This document shows positions 63,166-64,000 of a stretch of DNA of 64,000 bases, piece by piece (the stretch's first letter is position 1; each line of letters begins with the position of its first letter). The notes under the pieces are model-generated. The model was not told the DNA's origin and searched no databases. It was given only the letters and a program-made list of their open reading frames with translations. The stretch comes from Owenia fusiformis (lineage: Eukaryota > Annelida > Polychaeta > Sabellida > Oweniidae), in assembly GCA_903813345.2 (NCBI GenBank), contig CAIIXF020000010.1:14565181-14629180 (forward strand), read 5' to 3'. Made by a program: the position numbers and the translations under genes.

Positions 63166-64000
63166 ATTTCCCCGTTCGAGAGCCATAGTTTCTAAATCTA
63201 ACATGACTCTCGAAGTGAGTAAACAAAATCAACTTTGGATGGATGATTTGATAATCTTACATTCAGTCTCTTTATTTCGTCAGAATCCACTAAGTAATTG
63301 AAGATAATTCTATTTCTAAGAGAAATAAAATTTTCTTTAGAAGTCTCCTTCCCGGAAGTTGATTTCTGATCGAAATAGTACGAGGCATGTGATAGGACAA
63401 ATAGTTATCCAATACTCGATTTCTGAGCCTTAATCAGTACTAGTCCTACGATTGGCCGCAAGCTGAAGACCTGATTTAAACCATTTTCTATTGGTCAAGT
63501 GTGATCACTAGATCATTATTTAAGAATGTGCATGTGGAAGAAACTGAACCAAAAAATGGAACCTCGCGCAGATTGCCCCTAAAGCAAGATATTTCTGAGC
63601 CATCAAAATCTCAGTTTTTTGAGGGGGATGCATTTTTTGAAAACCAGGACGTCCTATCGGTATTCGGTGTTTGCATGGGCTTTCCCTTGAACATTTAGAT
63701 ATGAATGTCTCAGCCATCTTTATAGTTGTACAGACCAACAGGAGCAGAGTGAAAGAAAATGCGTCTCAGACTCTCAGCTACAAAACATGGATTTGAATTT
63801 TTTATATTTAGTCTAGGAGTTTCATTAGAATTTCTCACAACAGGCTAAATAACTGAAAACAACAGCCAAAATTAATGGAAATCATGAATTTAATATGGAA
63901 AAGTTGAAAAATCCCTAAAAACAACAGGCGATTTTGTGAAAACAACCGGTGAAAATTGCCTGTTGCCTGCTGCTAATGAAACCCGTGTTTAGAATGATGT
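63166..64000. other. Right flank, no gene seen
   Basis: No convincing exon or splice pattern. It includes a GCATGGGCTTTCCC half-palindrome near 63673 and a repeated AACAACAG-type stretch near 63840-63990. Confidence 0.4.

Overview
This is a window of animal nuclear DNA. Coding sequence sits in short exons of roughly 24-236 bases with GT-AG borders and compatible phases, the introns are long and AT-rich, and there are many short inverted-repeat transposons and homopolymer C/G tracts. The style fits a marine invertebrate (for example a hemichordate, echinoderm, mollusc or similar). I could not fix the phylum. All exon models were built by eye from reading frame, splice borders, phase and comparison with remembered family features; no alignment or transcript was available.

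Left part (1-19.5 kb, minus strand): two tandem paralogues of a secreted, largely helical protein that I do not recognise. Copy A runs off the left edge (four exons visible). Copy B is complete (nine exons, 468 residues). The first intron is 366 bp in B but about 7.4 kb in A, where it is filled with nested repeats. Among these is a 3.55-kb DNA transposon with ~50-bp terminal inverted repeats, a 5-bp target duplication and an internal array of ~90-bp units.

Middle (27-49.5 kb, minus strand): an SLC6 Na+/Cl- dependent amino-acid or neurotransmitter transporter with 13 shared exons, two candidate alternative first coding exons and two alternative last exons giving different cytoplasmic tails. 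Its introns and probable 3' UTR carry minisatellites, foldback elements and MITEs.

Right (50.1-61.1 kb, plus strand): a ceramide-kinase-like lipid kinase (CERK/CERKL family) of eleven exons, head-to-head with the distal SLC6 first exon across about 600 bp. Its inferred first exon has an in-frame TAA, and its catalytic motifs mix ceramide-kinase and sphingosine-kinase features. From 61.1 kb to the end only repeats were seen.

The three gene families have no evident shared pathway. The SLC6 and lipid-kinase genes may share a divergent promoter. The most unusual items are the orphan secreted gene pair, the 3.55-kb transposon, the alternative SLC6 tails, the partial exon duplications in SLC6 and the kinase gene, and the in-frame stop in the kinase first exon.
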